Assembly (NCBI RefSeq): GCF_030272615.1
Contig: NC_081405.1
Span: 574,971,752-575,035,751 of the forward strand
Direction: 5' to 3'
DNA length: 64,000 nt
DNA from: Cryptomeria japonica
Lineage: Eukaryota > Streptophyta > Pinopsida > Cupressales > Cupressaceae
How positions within the stretch are numbered: the stretch's first letter is position 1; the number at the start of each line of letters is the position of its first letter. Positions 34,680-47,301 of the stretch are shown piece after piece. Below the pieces are notes generated by a model that was not told the origin of the DNA, ran no database searches, and was given only the letters and a program-made list of their open reading frames with translations. The position numbers and the translations under genes were made by a program.

Positions 34680-37617
34680 TATGGACTAAGTAATTTGTAG
34701 TCTCCATTTTCAAGTGCATGACAATATGACTGGGCGGGTTAGTGGTGCCTAATGTATTCATCGACGTCAACCTTCTCAAGGTAGTTGTAGGCAGATATGA
34801 CCCTATTTCAAGAGTAATAAGGGGAAATGATGGAGAAGTTTTGTTGAGAGTTTGAAGGGAGTAGTTTCAGGAAATTTTTTATTTATATGAACCCTCTGAC
34901 ATCCAGGTTCAAGTGGATTTGAATGAAATAAATGCTGAATACTATAGAATGAAAGTTTTTATCAGATCCAACCTTCTCCTAGCCCATTTGGCAAAATTAG
35001 GAAACACAACATACTAAATTGGCCCAAGTTTAATGGAACCTTTTCCTATTGGTGCTTTCGCCAAATATTTGCAGGCCACACTCTTTTCTCTGTGCCAGGT
35101 TTTAGGTTTCAACCCTAGCACAGTCATTCAAGTTTATAGTTTCCCTAGTCAGCCACATGTGATACCTTTTAATTTTCCTTTGAGATTAGGTTTTACTAAA
35201 GTAATCTAGAAAACAGGTTGTATTCATGATAAGGAATTGAAATGTAAGCGAAAGGGAACTATCTTCCTTGATTATACTGTTATTCCATAATTTTCAATTG
35301 TTAAAGGGGGATATGTGCATTTTGATAAACTCTTTGCACCATATCACTAGTTGATTCTTGCCTCATGAGAATAATTTTCCTAAAGATATAATCAGAAATG
35401 GATTTGATTTCACCCCCCAATATTAGAGGAAGGAAAAGTGGATAGCTTTCAGGAAGCTATGGACAATTGTACATAAATGGATCATAGTTATGATCCATTA
35501 AGAAACTTCACTCCATTCTATGCCAAAATTGATTTTATTATGAACAATTTTGATGAGTTGATTGTTGCATTGAAATAGAAGAAAACCAGACTTGAAGAAA
35601 CCAATGGCCATCAAGTCAAGAGAAGAAGAACATAGCAACCTACACCATGACACCTGAAGAAGAAGCCCTAATTCATGAGATGAGGATGAAAGAGTCGGGT
35701 TAACCTACTCCTCCACCTCATAGGACAAATGAGCTAGAAGAAACTAGACCTAGTTATGTGCCCCCTCTAAGGGGTGGTATTGTGATAAAAAGAATAAGGG
35801 ATGAGGAGAGTAGTGAAGAAGAGAGTGGCAGTGGTAGTGATAGTGGGAGATTGGTGAGAAGGAAAAGAAACAAAATAATGAAAGTAGAGACAACCCCAAA
35901 GATGCAGGTTAGAACTTTAAAAGGAATCAAGATCATTGATCTTGAAGATTCAGACAGGAGTCCCTCACCACAAGATTTTCGTTTCTCACCTTCAAGGCAT
36001 GTTGAAGAGAAAGCAGAGGAGGAATATATGGAGGAACAACAAGTTGAGGATACCATTGAAATTATAAATGTAGAAATGTAGATTGGTATTCCTCCTATGC
36101 CACCCACTCCAGAATTATACATCACTCCTCTAGATGTTTAGGGAACCAATTTAAGAGATGTTAGGGAGGAGGCATGTGATAAATTTCTCGAGGATGAAGC
36201 TTTTGTTAAAAGCCCAAATTTTCTTCAGTTGGTGTGGAAGATAAGGATAGATGAATATAAGAGAAGGAGTTATGAGAGAATTTCCCAAAGACCAGACAAG
36301 TATGACCTGGAAAATCAAGAAGAAGTCAAGAGGGAAATGACGGAGAAATTTAAAGGAATCGCTACAGATTAAGGCATAATGATTGTAAATCAGGATGGTA
36401 TTTTAATTATTCTTGAGTGGGACATAACTGATGTAATGGTATTTGATGAAATTAGAAAATCAAAAGACCAAAAATTATGTTTAGAGGAAGAATCAAGGTT
36501 GGTATTAGAAGGATCAAATTTTGAAGATGATTATGCAACCTTAGCGATATGGTCACTAGAATAGGGGCCTAGGAGGCCTGATATAAATGAGATAAATCAA
36601 AACCTGAAAGGAAGACTCATTGTAAAGAGAGCCTCTAATACATGAAATGTTGAATCCTCAAAATTAGTTGCCGATGAAGCCAAATTGGTATATGAAACTT
36701 CCAAAAGGGAGGCTAAAGAGAGGCAAGAACTAATGAAGAAATTTGAGAAGCCTTTTAATGAATACAATGTAGTTTAATAGAGATGTGTGGAGCTACAGAC
36801 TAAAGTTCAACTCCTTGAACAAAGAAAACTAGGAGCACCTTCTTTATTTTGTGATATTGCATCAGTGTTATCAACATCCATGTCTCCACCAGTCTCACAT
36901 ATAGATACATTAATCCAGTTTGATAGTGAGGGTGATACTCCAATTACAACACTAGTACCATATGTTGATGAGGAACCAAAGCCCACTATATCTACTAACC
37001 CAACAAGAGCTCTAATTTTGGAGAGAATCAATGAGTTGGAATAGAAGCTAACGGATTTAGAAAATCAGTCTACCAGTAAGAAAAGGGAGATAGTCAGCTC
37101 TATGTTGACTCATTTGAATGAGAAAGTAGACAGTATATTGAATAGTATTCATTCTTTATATTCTTTATTGTTTAATGCTATTCAAAGTTTTTATAAAGAT
37201 AAAGAGGTGGCAATCCTTTTATTCACAAAGTGGTTACAAAGGGGGAACAAGCTTAGAATAATGTCAATGGCTTCAAAGTACCATGTTAAGGGGCCACTTA
37301 CACTTCAGCCAACTTATTTGTTGGTAAAATCAATGCATGAAGCCTAAATACTGTCAGACAATGTAGAAATAAAAATAAGAGAGTTGATGAGAAATTTTAG
37401 TGAATTGAATAAAAGACTTTTGCCAGGTATTGAGGGTGAAAATGGGGCAATCAAGCCTTTACAACTCTAGAAAGAAGAGGCAGAGAGAGTCATCAAAACT
37501 CAAGTGGACTTGATTTGTTATGATTTACATACTGCCATGCTAGATGACAACATGGACAAGATAATATGCACAAGCACATTTTTTGAATCTTTTGAAAGGG
37601 AGGCAAATCAAGTGATA
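34680..37617 (+). pseudogene. Unidentified gag-like frame G, interrupted by Copia B
   Basis: Plus-strand frames in series, broken by stops, encode VDLNEINAEYYRMKVFIRSN, then FPIGAFAKYLQATLFSLCQV, then a charged middle with KRIRDEESSEEESGSGSDSG (35758-36081), acidic and lysine-rich segments, and a helical C-terminal part (37102-37347). No polymerase or integrase motif is present. Layout resembles the frame at 6738-8362/16741-17200: conserved head, highly charged tail. Copia B begins at 37623. The frame may resume near 56856 (NINKTEEKVHKLL). Confidence 0.4.
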
Positions 37618-37622
37618 GTTAA

Positions 37623-38785
37623 TGTTAGGAACCGAGAAGGACAACTAAGAGGTGGAGGGTGAATAAGTTGTGAACCAGTTGTCAATAAATTATAACCTAA
37701 AACAAATTATTCCAACTTAAAACTCAATGCTGGTAAAAGAAACATAATATCGGTAAAAGAAACTTAATGTCGATAAAATAGACTAATAGTTATAGCAGTA
37801 CTGGTATAACTTAATGCATGAAACAAAAAGAGAAATAACATCCAAAACATATGACATAGATATTTTGATGTGGAAACCCTGTAAGGGGAAAAACAACGGT
37901 GGGAAACCTTACCCACAATCAAATGATACCACTGGAGAGAGTAAGTGTATACAAATGGGGTCTGCACATGTAGAAAGGCCAACTACCTAGAGCTCACTGC
38001 TCAATAATAAAATAGGAGTCACACTGACTACAGTTGGATGGTTAGATCCAATGACAATGTACTACTTCAATGTAGCATCTGCAATGTTGGATTCAATACC
38101 AGTTTAAGCTCTGAACATGAGTGCCAAACACCTTCATATACTTCATTCAACCTTCAAAATAATATCTACGTGGTTCGCACAAGGATCTTCTTCTTTTCAC
38201 TCTTCAATATTCGCATACACTCATATATATATTTTTCAAATGAGATCTTACATTTATTCATACAGAACCTAAGACCAAATCATAAGGTCAACTCACTAAG
38301 GATATTATATTTAAATCAATTATAATAAAGTCTTTATGTGATACAATATGTCGGCTCGATACATTTACACATTATCCAATCAATAGACCATTTCCAAAAC
38401 ATGTGTGCTGATCTAGAATATGATATCTTGTACTGGTGCATAACCTAGACCAATCTGCCAGTAAAGGCAAATATGTGAACCCAATTACTCCAATAAGAAA
38501 AACACCAAATCCAAACATCCAATCAATGTCTTTGACATAACCAAATGATCTCCAGATGATAAGAAGTCATCATCAGTGTTGATGAACAATATATCCTACT
38601 GGTGAACATATGTCGATGACTGTGCATAAGGCACTAATGATATCGGTGAACACAATGTGTCGGTTCAACAACAAACCAATATAACCAGAGTGCCAAATCA
38701 ACAAAGTAGACCTCTAGAAGGACAAATATTGACATCAATGACAAAACCAATGCAACACATGATGAAATCATTAATAATACCAACA
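37623..38785 (-). repeat. Copia B 3' LTR
   Basis: It begins TGTTAGGAACC and ends CCAACA on the plus strand, 1163 bp, followed by the polypurine tract at 38786-38800. The hairpin motif is at about 37895-37918. Confidence 0.9.
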
Positions 38786-39039
38786 ATCTCCCCCTTTGGC
38801 ATTGATGGCAACACTAGATGGAAAAACATGTAAGTGCCAAAAATAGAATGCCAAAAACCAACAATCTCCCAAAATAGATCAATTAAAGTTCTGTACCAAG
38901 AAAGGAAACCAAAACCAAAAATACATCTCTCCCAAAAGTACAATGTTTTTCCATAGATATCTCTCCCCCTTTGACATCAAATGCCAAAGTAGTTAAGAAT
39001 TAAAATCAGAACTTAACATACAGCTAACTACTCCCCTAA

Positions 39040-41330
39040 CTACTCCCCTTGAGAAGTATCTCTCCTTCATCAAAGCCGAAAAAAGATTTTTATGGTAGTT
39101 CCTGTCGATTTGATGCCAATCTTCATTATTCAAGTCTCTGTCGGTGGGGAAATTACCCCAATCTACTCTCTAAGATATTAAAATGTTTCCTTAGGCAAAG
39201 GCTTTGTTAAGATATCTGCAATTTGCTCTTTAGTATTCACATAAACCAATCTCACTTTATTTGCTTCAACATTCTCTTTCAGAAAATTCTACTTAATAGA
39301 AACATGATTTGTCTTAGAGTGAAATGCCGGATTCATTGATATATCAATTTCTGATGAATTATCACACTTAATAATTATTGGTTCTTTGCATTCTACCTTT
39401 ATATCCTTCAACATTTTCTTAATCTATAGTACCTGAGCACAATTAGTTGTTGCTGCAACATATTCTGATTCTGTTGTAGATAATGATGTACAAGTCTACT
39501 TCTTGTTTATACATGAAATTAACCTTTTGCCAAGAAAGGATGCACCACCAGTGGTACTCTTTCAATCATCTACACCTCCTGCCCAATTAGCATCTGTATT
39601 TGCACATAAGTCAAAATTGTCATCCTTAGGATACCATAAACTAAGATTTTTTGTGCCTTTTAGGTACAAAAAAATCCTTTTTACTACTGATTCATTGTTT
39701 TCTTTAGGATTGTGTTGAAATCTAGATACAATACACATTGCATTCATTATATCAAGTCTGGTTAGTGTCAAATACAATAATCCTCTAATCATATATTTGT
39801 ACCTTGTAAGATTAATAGGAGCTTAATCATCCTTGAATGTCAATTTATCAGTTGTAGTCATAGGAGTACTTACCGGTTTGGAGTTCTCCATACCAATTTT
39901 TTTCAAAAGTTCCTTCAAGTACTTTTTTTTACATATGAATATACCTTTATCTATTTGTGAAATCTACAAACCTAGAAAAAAAATAACCTCTCCAATCATA
40001 GACATTTCAAGCTCTTCCTGCATCTTGTTAGCAAAGTCTTTACATAATATATCTTCACCTCCAAAAATGATATCATCCACAAATACTTCAATTGCCAAAA
40101 TATCATCATTGGTGACTTTGTAATAAAAATTATTGTCAGCATTACCTTTTGTATATCCAAACTTTATAATATATTTATCCAGTCTAGCATACCAAGCTCT
40201 GGGAGCTTGCTATAATCCATATAAAGCTTTCCTTAATCTGCAAACCATATCCTTATTATTTGTCAAAGAAAATCCATTAGGCTATTTAATGTAAACTTTC
40301 TCTTCAAGATCTCTTTTAAAAAATGCATTCATTATATCAGGTCTAGTTAGTGTCAAATACAGTAATCGTCCAATCAGAGATTTGTACCTTGTCGGATTAA
40401 TAGGAGCTTAATCATCCTCCAATGTCAATTTATCAGTTGTAGTCATAGGAGTACTTACCAATTTAGAGTTATCCATACCAATTTTTTCCAAAAGTTCCTT
40501 CAAGTACATTTTTTTACATACAAACATACCTTTATCTGTTTGTGAAATTTGCAAACCTAGAAAAAACAATATCTCTCCAATCATAGACATTTGAAACTCT
40601 TCCTGCATCTTGTTAGCAAAGTCTTTACATAATCCATCTTCACCTCCAAAAATGATATCATCCACAAATACTTCAATTGCCAAAATATCATCATTGGTGA
40701 CTTTGTAATAAAAATTGTTGTCAGCATTACCTTTTGTATATCCAAACTTTATAATATATTTATCCAGTCTAGCATACCAAGCTCTAGGAGCTTGCTATAA
40801 TCCATATAAAGCTTTCCTTAATCTGCAAACCATATCCTTATTATTTGTCAAAGAAAATCCATCAGGCTATTTAATGTAAACTTTCTCTTCAAGATCTCTA
40901 TTAAAAAATGCATATTTTATATCCATATGATAAACTTTATAGTCCTTGTGAGCTACAAATGCAAGAAATAGTCTAACTGCTCCAATTCTGGATATCGGTG
41001 CAAAGGTTTCATTATAATAGATTCCTTCTTTCTATGAATAACCTTTACAAACTAATCTTTCTTTGTTCCTGATTACTTAGCCATCCTCTTTAATTTTATT
41101 TCTATATACCCATTTAGTTCCAATTAAATTTTTGTCTTTAGGCCAGGGAACTAATGTCCAAGTATTGTTCTTTTCAATCTATTCTAATTCATCTTCCATT
41201 TCTTTTATCCAATGTTTATCTTCACATGCTTTAATAACTGATGTTGGTTCCACTTGAGAAATCAAGCATACTTCTTCATTTTCCAATCTTCCTCTTGTCA
41301 TAACACGTTGATTTTTGTTTCCAATTATCT
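39040..41330 (-). pseudogene. Copia B reverse transcriptase and RNase H, with internal duplication
   Basis: Frames 40408-40683 (EVFVDDIIFGGEDGL, catalytic FVDD; LFFLGLQISQ) and 39562-39792 (LTRLDIMNAMCIVSRFQHNP, FLYLKGTKNLSLWYP) give the polymerase and its C-terminus. RNase H follows to about 39040, broken by stops. A 585-bp unit is present twice (39740-40324 and 40325-40909), so the FVDD region occurs twice. The hinge frame 41329-41565 ends KPRYVRLNHSEN as in Copia A. Confidence 0.82.
39740..40909 (-). repeat. 585-bp direct tandem duplication in Copia B
   Basis: GCATTCATTATATCA occurs at 39740 and again at 40325, and the following 585 bases are repeated with a few differences. At the joint the upstream sequence AAAAAATGCAT meets GCATTCATT, sharing GCAT. 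The duplication covers part of the reverse transcriptase including the catalytic box. Confidence 0.85.
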
Positions 41331-41561
41331 AATTCTCTGAATGATTCAATCTTACATACCTAGGTTTATTCACATGTTGTTCTTCTTGAGTCACAATTAA
41401 GCTTTTTGATGATGTCGGTGTGACTGGATCTTCACTATATACTGGTGCAATCTGTTCTGGTTCATTTATAATTATTACAATTGTCAGTTTAGAATCTACC
41501 AACCTTGATTCTCCTCTCAAATGTTCATCTATCTTCACATTAGTACTCTCGATGATTTTTT

Positions 41562-42429
41562 TCAATCTTTTATTATAACATCTATATGCCTTGCTTCTAG
41601 ATGAATAACTAAAAAATATTCCTTCATCACTTCAAGAATTAAATTTGCCAATATACTCATCTCTCCAACTATAGCATTTGCTTCCAAATATTCTGAAGTA
41701 TTTAAGAGTAGGAGTATGACCAAACCATAGTTCATAAGGGGTCTTACCGATTTCACTTTTGATGTGAACTCTGTTGAAAGTGTAAACAATTGTATTTACT
41801 GCTTCTCTCTAGTACAGATGAGGTAGATTTGCTTCCATCATCATGGTTCTTGCTGCATCTAGAATAGTTATGTTCTTCATTTCCACAATTCCATTCTGCT
41901 GAGGTGTCTAGGGTGCTGATAGTTGTCTTTTGATTCCATTCACTTCACATAATGCATTAAATTCCCTAGTTGTAAATTCTCCTCCTTGATCATATCTCAA
42001 ACATTTGATTTTATTGCTAGTTTCATTCTCTACCATTGCCTTGTATATCTTGAATTTCCCAAAATCTTTTGATTTCTCCCTGAGAAAAGTAACCCAATAC
42101 ATTCTAGAATAATCAACAATTATTAGCATAAAGTATTTATCACCGTAAAGACTTCTTGTTCTTGCCAGACCACATAAATTAGTATGAATTAAATCAAGAA
42201 TATTATTGGATTTATCATAAATTCTTTTAAATGTTGTTCTAACTTGGTTTCCCATTTGACATTCCTTACATACTGGATTATGAGGTTTCACAATCTTAGG
42301 TAAATCCCTTACTGCCTTAGTTGAACTGATCTTTACAATGCAATCAATATTCACATGACAACGTCTTTTATGCCATAACCAACTTTCATCAATGTGTGCA
42401 ATCAAACATGTCTTATCACTAGTATTCAA
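41562..42429 (-). pseudogene. Copia B integrase
   Basis: The frame 41908-42429 holds the zinc region (WLWHKRRCHVN, VCKECQMGN) and core: LDLIHTNLCGLARTRS, in which Asn replaces the first catalytic Asp found in Copia A, and CLRYDQGGEFTTREF (second Asp). The rest of the core and C-terminal region are in 41562-41789 with shifts. The substitution and stops make it inactive. Confidence 0.85.
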
Positions 42430-42719
42430 GTGAAAGATATTACCTTTAATCTAATTGTCGACTGCAATCTCCAATATAGTTCTTGTTTATGATTTTGCAT
42501 TTTCCATTCTTGAATTGTAACTTAAATACTTTTTCCCCTAACTGACTGACACTCAAAAGATTATTCTTTAAACCTTCAACATAGTAAATATTTTTAGTAT
42601 TGTGCTTACCATCCAATGATATAGTGCCTCTTCCTTTGATTAAACAAGATTTTTCATCTCCAAATCTTACTAGACCTCCATAATCTCCTATAATGATAAA
42701 AATTTGCTTTTATCACTAG

Positions 42720-43884
42720 TCATATGATGTGAGCATCCACTATCAATGATCCATTCATCTTTTTCTTTATTTTTTGTACTAATGCTTTCTCTACCAGTTT
42801 GACAATAGGTGCCAATTGATCTTCTTTTATTGCAACAAATGCCCATCCACTATCTGTTGGATCTTCATTTGAATCATCTATAAAACCTTCATCTGCATAG
42901 TAACATAACTTATCTATGTTTTTCTTAAATCTGTATCTCTGATATTCAGGGTTAGGCTTATATGTTCTTTTTCTTTCCTCCCTTAGTCTTGCATGTTTAT
43001 CAAGACATCTAAATGCCATATGACTAATTTTATTACGATTAAAACATTTGAAAGGTTCGTTTCCTTTATACTTACTTCCTATAGGACCTTTAGGCATCTT
43101 CATTGCAAATAGTTCTTCAAGTTCTTCAAGTTCTTCAAGTTCTTCATTTTCTCTCTTCATATCTTCAAGTTCTTTTGTATAAAGTGCTTTCCAATCAGTT
43201 TTGTTAGATGATGATGTTGATGATCTTGATGATGATGCTTTGAAAGCTATATTAGTTTTGATTGTAGCAACAGGACCAAATTCCTCAAGCTCAAATGCTA
43301 AAAGTTTTCAAACAAAAGTATCTCTTGAAATTGATGTATTAGGCATTGTTCTCAACTCATTAATAGCAATCACATTCATTTTGTAAGATGGTGGCAAAGC
43401 TCTTAAAACTTTAGAAACAATTTCATCTTCACTTAAAGGTCATCCACAACATTGTATTCCTAAAATAATTTCATTAACTCTTTTTCATAAATACAGAAAT
43501 TCTTTCATCTTCTTCCATTTTTAAATTTTCATACTTGACCCAATAACATTCTGATTTTGTAATTTTGAGAGTGGTATCTCCTTCATTCAATGTTTCCAAT
43601 TTATCCCAAATAGCTTTTGTAGTAGATCAGTCTGATAGTTCCATGATTTGTTGATTGGATAATACGCTCAGAAGTTCTTTTCTTGCTTTACAATCATTTT
43701 CCAAATATTTATCCAATATTGGTGGTTGACGGATATTCAAAGTAGGACCAATATAGCCACTCTTTGTAACATCCCATATATCTCCTCCAATGCGGTTCAG
43801 ATGTGTTTCCATTCTGATCTGCCATATACCATAATTAGTTCCATCAAGTTTAGGACTATCCTTCCTGAAAATATTTATTGCCAT
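42720..43884 (-). pseudogene. Copia B gag and start of protease
   Basis: It starts MAINIFRKDSPKLDGTNYG at 43884 with the copia gag opening (NYGIWQIRME), continues through broken frames, and has a zinc knuckle CFNRNKISHMAFRC at 43050 in which the second Cys is Arg. A short repeat of ELEELEEL lies at about 43130. The protease region begins near 42720. Confidence 0.8.
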
Positions 43885-43927
43885 AGGATCTCCTCAAGCC
43901 GTTAGGCTTCTGTAAAAAGAGGACTAG

Positions 43928-43939
43928 GCTCTAATACCA
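43928..43939 (-). other. Copia B primer-binding site
   Basis: The minus strand reads TGGTATTAGAGC, one mismatch from the initiator tRNA-Met complement, two bases from the LTR start at 43942. Confidence 0.85.
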
Positions 43940-43941
43940 AT

Positions 43942-45081
43942 TGTTAGGAACCAGGAAGGACAACTGAGAGGGTGGGGTGCATCACTTGTGAACCAATTGT
44001 CAATAAATTATAAGCCAAAATAAATTATTCCAACTTAAAACTCAGTGCCGGTAAAAGAAACTTAATGCATGTAAAATAGATTAACAGTTATAGCAGTACC
44101 GGTATAACTTAATGCATGAAACAGAAAGAGAAACAACATCCAGAACACATGATATAGATTTTGACGTGGAAACCTTGTAAGGGGAAAAACCATGGTGGGA
44201 AACCTTACCCACAATCAGATGATACTAATGCAGATAGTAAATGTATACAAATGGGGTCTACACATGCTAAAAGGCCAACTACCTAGAGCTCACTGCTCAA
44301 TCACAAAATAGGAGTCACACTGACTACAGTTGGATGGTTAGATCCAATGAAAATGTATTGCCTCAATGTAGAATCTGCAATCCTATATTCAATACCAGTT
44401 TAAGATCTGAACATGAGTACCAAACACCTTCATAGCCTGCCTTAAACATTCAAATAATATCTATGTGATTCGCAAAAGGATCTTCTTGTTTTCACTCTTC
44501 AATATTTGCACACACTCATATATATATTTTTCAAATGAGATCTTACATTTATTCATACAAAACCTAAGACCAAATCCTAAGGTCGGGTCACTAAGGATAT
44601 TATATTTAGATCAATTATAAATAAGTCCTGATGCAATACAATATGTCGGCTCAATACTTTTACACATTATCCAATCAATAGACCATTTCCATAATGTGTC
44701 ATGCTGATCTAGAATATGATATCTTGTACTGGTGCATAACCTAGACCTATCTATTGGTAAAGGCAAATATGTGAACCCAATTAGTCCAATAAGAAAAACA
44801 CCAAATCCAAATGTCCAATCCATGCCTTTGACATAACCAAATGATCTCCAGATGATAACAAGTCATCATCACTGCCGATGAACAATATATCCTGCTGGTG
44901 AACATATGTCGGTGACTGTGTATAAGTTACTAATCATGTCGGTGAACACAATATGTCAGCTCAACAACAAATTAATATAACCAGAGTGCCAAATCAACAA
45001 AGTAGACCTCTAGAAGGATAAGTGTTGACATCAATGACAAAACCAATGCAACACATGATGAAATCATCCATAATACCAACA
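43942..45081 (-). repeat. Copia B shared LTR
   Basis: It begins TGTTAGGAACC and ends CCAACA, 1140 bp, matching 37623-38785 along its length. It is the 5' LTR of the complete copy to the left and the 3' LTR of the truncated copy to the right. Confidence 0.9.
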
Positions 45082-46105
45082 ATCTCCCCTTTTGCATTGA
45101 TGGCAAGACTAGATGGAAAAACATGTAAGAGCCAAAAATAGAATGCCAAAAACCAACAATCTCCCAAAATAGGTCAATTAAAGTTCTGTACCAAAAAAGG
45201 AAACCAAAACCAAAAATACATCTCTCCCCAAAGTACAATGTTTTCCCATAGATATCTCTCCCCCTTTGACATCAAATGCCAAAGCAGTTAAGAATTAAAA
45301 TCAAAACTTAACATACAGCTAACTACTCCCCCTGAGAAGTATCTCTCCTTCATTAAAGCTGAAAAAAGATTTTTATGTTAGTCCCTGCTGGTTTGATGCC
45401 AATCTTCATTATTCAAGTCTCTATCTGTGGGGAAATTTCCCCAAGCTACTCTCTGAGATATTTAAATGTTTCTTTAGGCAAAGGCTTTGTAAAGATATCT
45501 GCAATTTTCTCTTTAGTATTCACATAAACCAATCTCACTTCATTTGCTTCAACATTCTCATTTAGAAAATTCTACTTAATAGAAACATGCTTTGTCATAG
45601 AGTAAAATATTGGATTCATTGATATATCAATTTCTGCTGAATTATCACAATAAATAATTACCGGTTTTTTGCATTTTACCTTTATATCCTTCAACATTTG
45701 CTTAATCTATAATGCCTGAGTACAATTAGTTGTTGCTGCAACATATTAAGATTCTGTTGTAGATAATGATGTACAAGTCTGCTTCTTGTTGATACATCAA
45801 ATTAACCATCTCTTTATGTCATCTCCATCTCCTACCTGATTCGCATATGTATTTTCACATAACTCAAAATTGTCATCCTTAGGATACCATAAACCAAGAT
45901 TTGTTGTGCCTTGTAGATACCAAAAAATCCTTTTTACTACTGATTCATGATTTTCTTTAGGATTGTGTTGAAAGCTAGATACAATACATATTGCATTCAT
46001 TATATCAGGTCTAGTTAGTGTCAAATACAGTAATCTTTCAATCAGAGATTTGTACCTTGTCGGATTAATAGGAGCTTAATCATCCTCCAATGTCAATTTA
46101 TCAGT
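45082..46105 (-). pseudogene. Truncated second Copia B copy, left part
   Basis: It starts with a polypurine tract (minus strand GCAAAAGGGGAGAT) and runs through the RNase H and reverse transcriptase C-terminus (45797-46024: LTRPDIMNAICIVSSFQHNP, IFWYLQGTTNLGLWYP). It follows 38786-39860 closely. It stops at the DNA transposon inserted at 46106-46110 and resumes at 56393. Confidence 0.85.
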
Positions 46106-46109
46106 TCTA
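46106..46109. repeat. Candidate left target duplication of the DNA transposon
   Basis: TCTA here and TGTA at 56393-56396 flank the element. The uninterrupted Copia B copy (40430-40450) has CAGTTGTAGTCA at this place, so a 4-bp TGTA duplication with one later change on the left explains both junctions. Confidence 0.5.
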
Positions 46110-46132
46110 GGGTCAGTGCAAGAAGATGAGTC
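46110..46132 (+). repeat. DNA transposon left terminal inverted repeat
   Basis: It starts GGGTCAGTGCAAG and ends ATGAGTC. The right end read in reverse complement starts GGGTATGTGCAAG and ends ATGAGTC. Confidence 0.8.
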
Positions 46133-46992
46133 CACTTTTTGGCCAAAAAGTGGAAGTGTTTTCCTTGTTTTTCAGATTTTTTCTCACTTGAGCTTAAATT
46201 TTGAAACACTTAGAGATTGAATCTTGGAAAAAGTCAGCAATATAAAAGATAGCTCTCTAAGTTTACTTTTCAAATATATAATTTATTTTAATACCCACAT
46301 AATAAAAAATAACTTTTTGAATGGAGTTCTAAAAACTATGTTTTAAAAATGCTTGTTTCAGGACCATACCATGCATGTGTACGACCCACACTTTTTGACA
46401 CAATTAAAATTATTTTCTCAAACCATTTTGGGAAATGGTTTTTAACACACTGAAGATTGATGAGCATATTTTTCTGTATTTTTTTTTTAAATATTTTTTT
46501 TTAAATTAATTTTTTAATGGCCGTAATTATCTTTTTAAAAATTTGACGTGTATGACCCACATAATTTGACGTAAACTTAGCATTTTTTGAATTTTTTTTT
46601 TTTTAATTGAAAAGAATTTTGTGTAGATTGATGACATATAATTTTTTTTTCAAAATTCATTAAAATAAAAAAGTTATTAAATTAAGAAAATTAGTTAATA
46701 TTTCAAATTTATGAACCTGATTTAGTAAAAAATTAAATGAAAAATAGTTAAAATAATCAATTTTTAAATTAATTTACATATTTAGAATCTAGACAGAATA
46801 ATCTGAAATGGGTTTTAATTTCGTATAAAAATTCTTTGAATAGAGGCACGTAAACTATTTCATTTCATCATATTTGTGCTTTCATTCATGGAGTTTTGAA
46901 TTTGTAGGTTCATGTCTCAGGTGTGGCCATCCCAGGCCTATCCCGGGCCTAATCCCAAGGCAAGAGGCAGGATGTGAATTCAAATTTTGCAT
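46133..46992. other. Left non-coding end of the DNA transposon
   Basis: AT-rich with no supported gene. GTGTGTACGACCCACA-like and GTGTATGACCCACAT phrases near 46375 and 46550 repeat a TGTAYGACCCACA motif. The 64-codon frame at 46874 is a by-product of the GC-rich boxes. Confidence 0.5.
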
Positions 46993-47129
46993 AACGGGCC
47001 CCCGTTTTATAAACGGGGGCCCGTTTCATTTTTTGCCCATTAGATTTAACAACGGGCCCCCGTTTTAAAAATGGGGGCCCGTTATTAAAACGGAGGCCCA
47101 TTATTGAAATAACAGGCCCCCATTTCTAA
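46993..47129. repeat. Left subterminal GGGCCC boxes
   Basis: Six boxes of the type ACGGGGGCCCGTT or its reverse complement occur in alternating orientation within about 135 bases (for example ACGGGCCCCCGTT next to ACGGGGGCCCGTT, which can pair into a hairpin). The GC-rich boxes stand out from the AT-rich surroundings. Such iterated boxes near transposon ends usually bind the transposase; that role is inferred. Confidence 0.85.
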
Positions 47130-47301
47130 ATAACCGTTACTATAAAAAAGAAGATAGATTGCATCGATTTACGACACTATCATTGAAATCCGTACTGACA
47201 AAGATTTTTTACATCATTTGGCAGTACTTTTTAATATTTTTTACACGATTTTTTGAAGAACTCAGTAAAAAGATATTAATTTTTGAAGATGAGTTTGTAA
47301 A

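Larger units (their letters stand above)
37623..45081 (-). mobile_element. Copia B: Ty1/copia element with both LTRs
   Basis: LTRs at 37623-38785 and 43942-45081 flank a minus-strand gag-pol. The primer site, polypurine tract and domains are recognisable, though broken by many stops. The left flank is GTTAA. The right flank is not a target site but the polypurine tract and internal 3' part of a second copy (45082-46107 plus 56393-56852), so the right LTR is shared by two elements in tandem. The internal region contains a 585-bp duplication in reverse transcriptase. Confidence 0.88.

Noticed and set aside
35754-36125. Minus-strand Ser/Leu-rich frame that looks like a membrane protein
   Set aside because: It is the complement of the Glu/Lys/Ser-rich plus-strand frame. 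The hydrophobic look is an effect of strand.
46874-47068. Small plus-strand gene with Gly/Pro/Phe translation
   Set aside because: The translation comes from the GGGCCC boxes and reads similarly in several frames.
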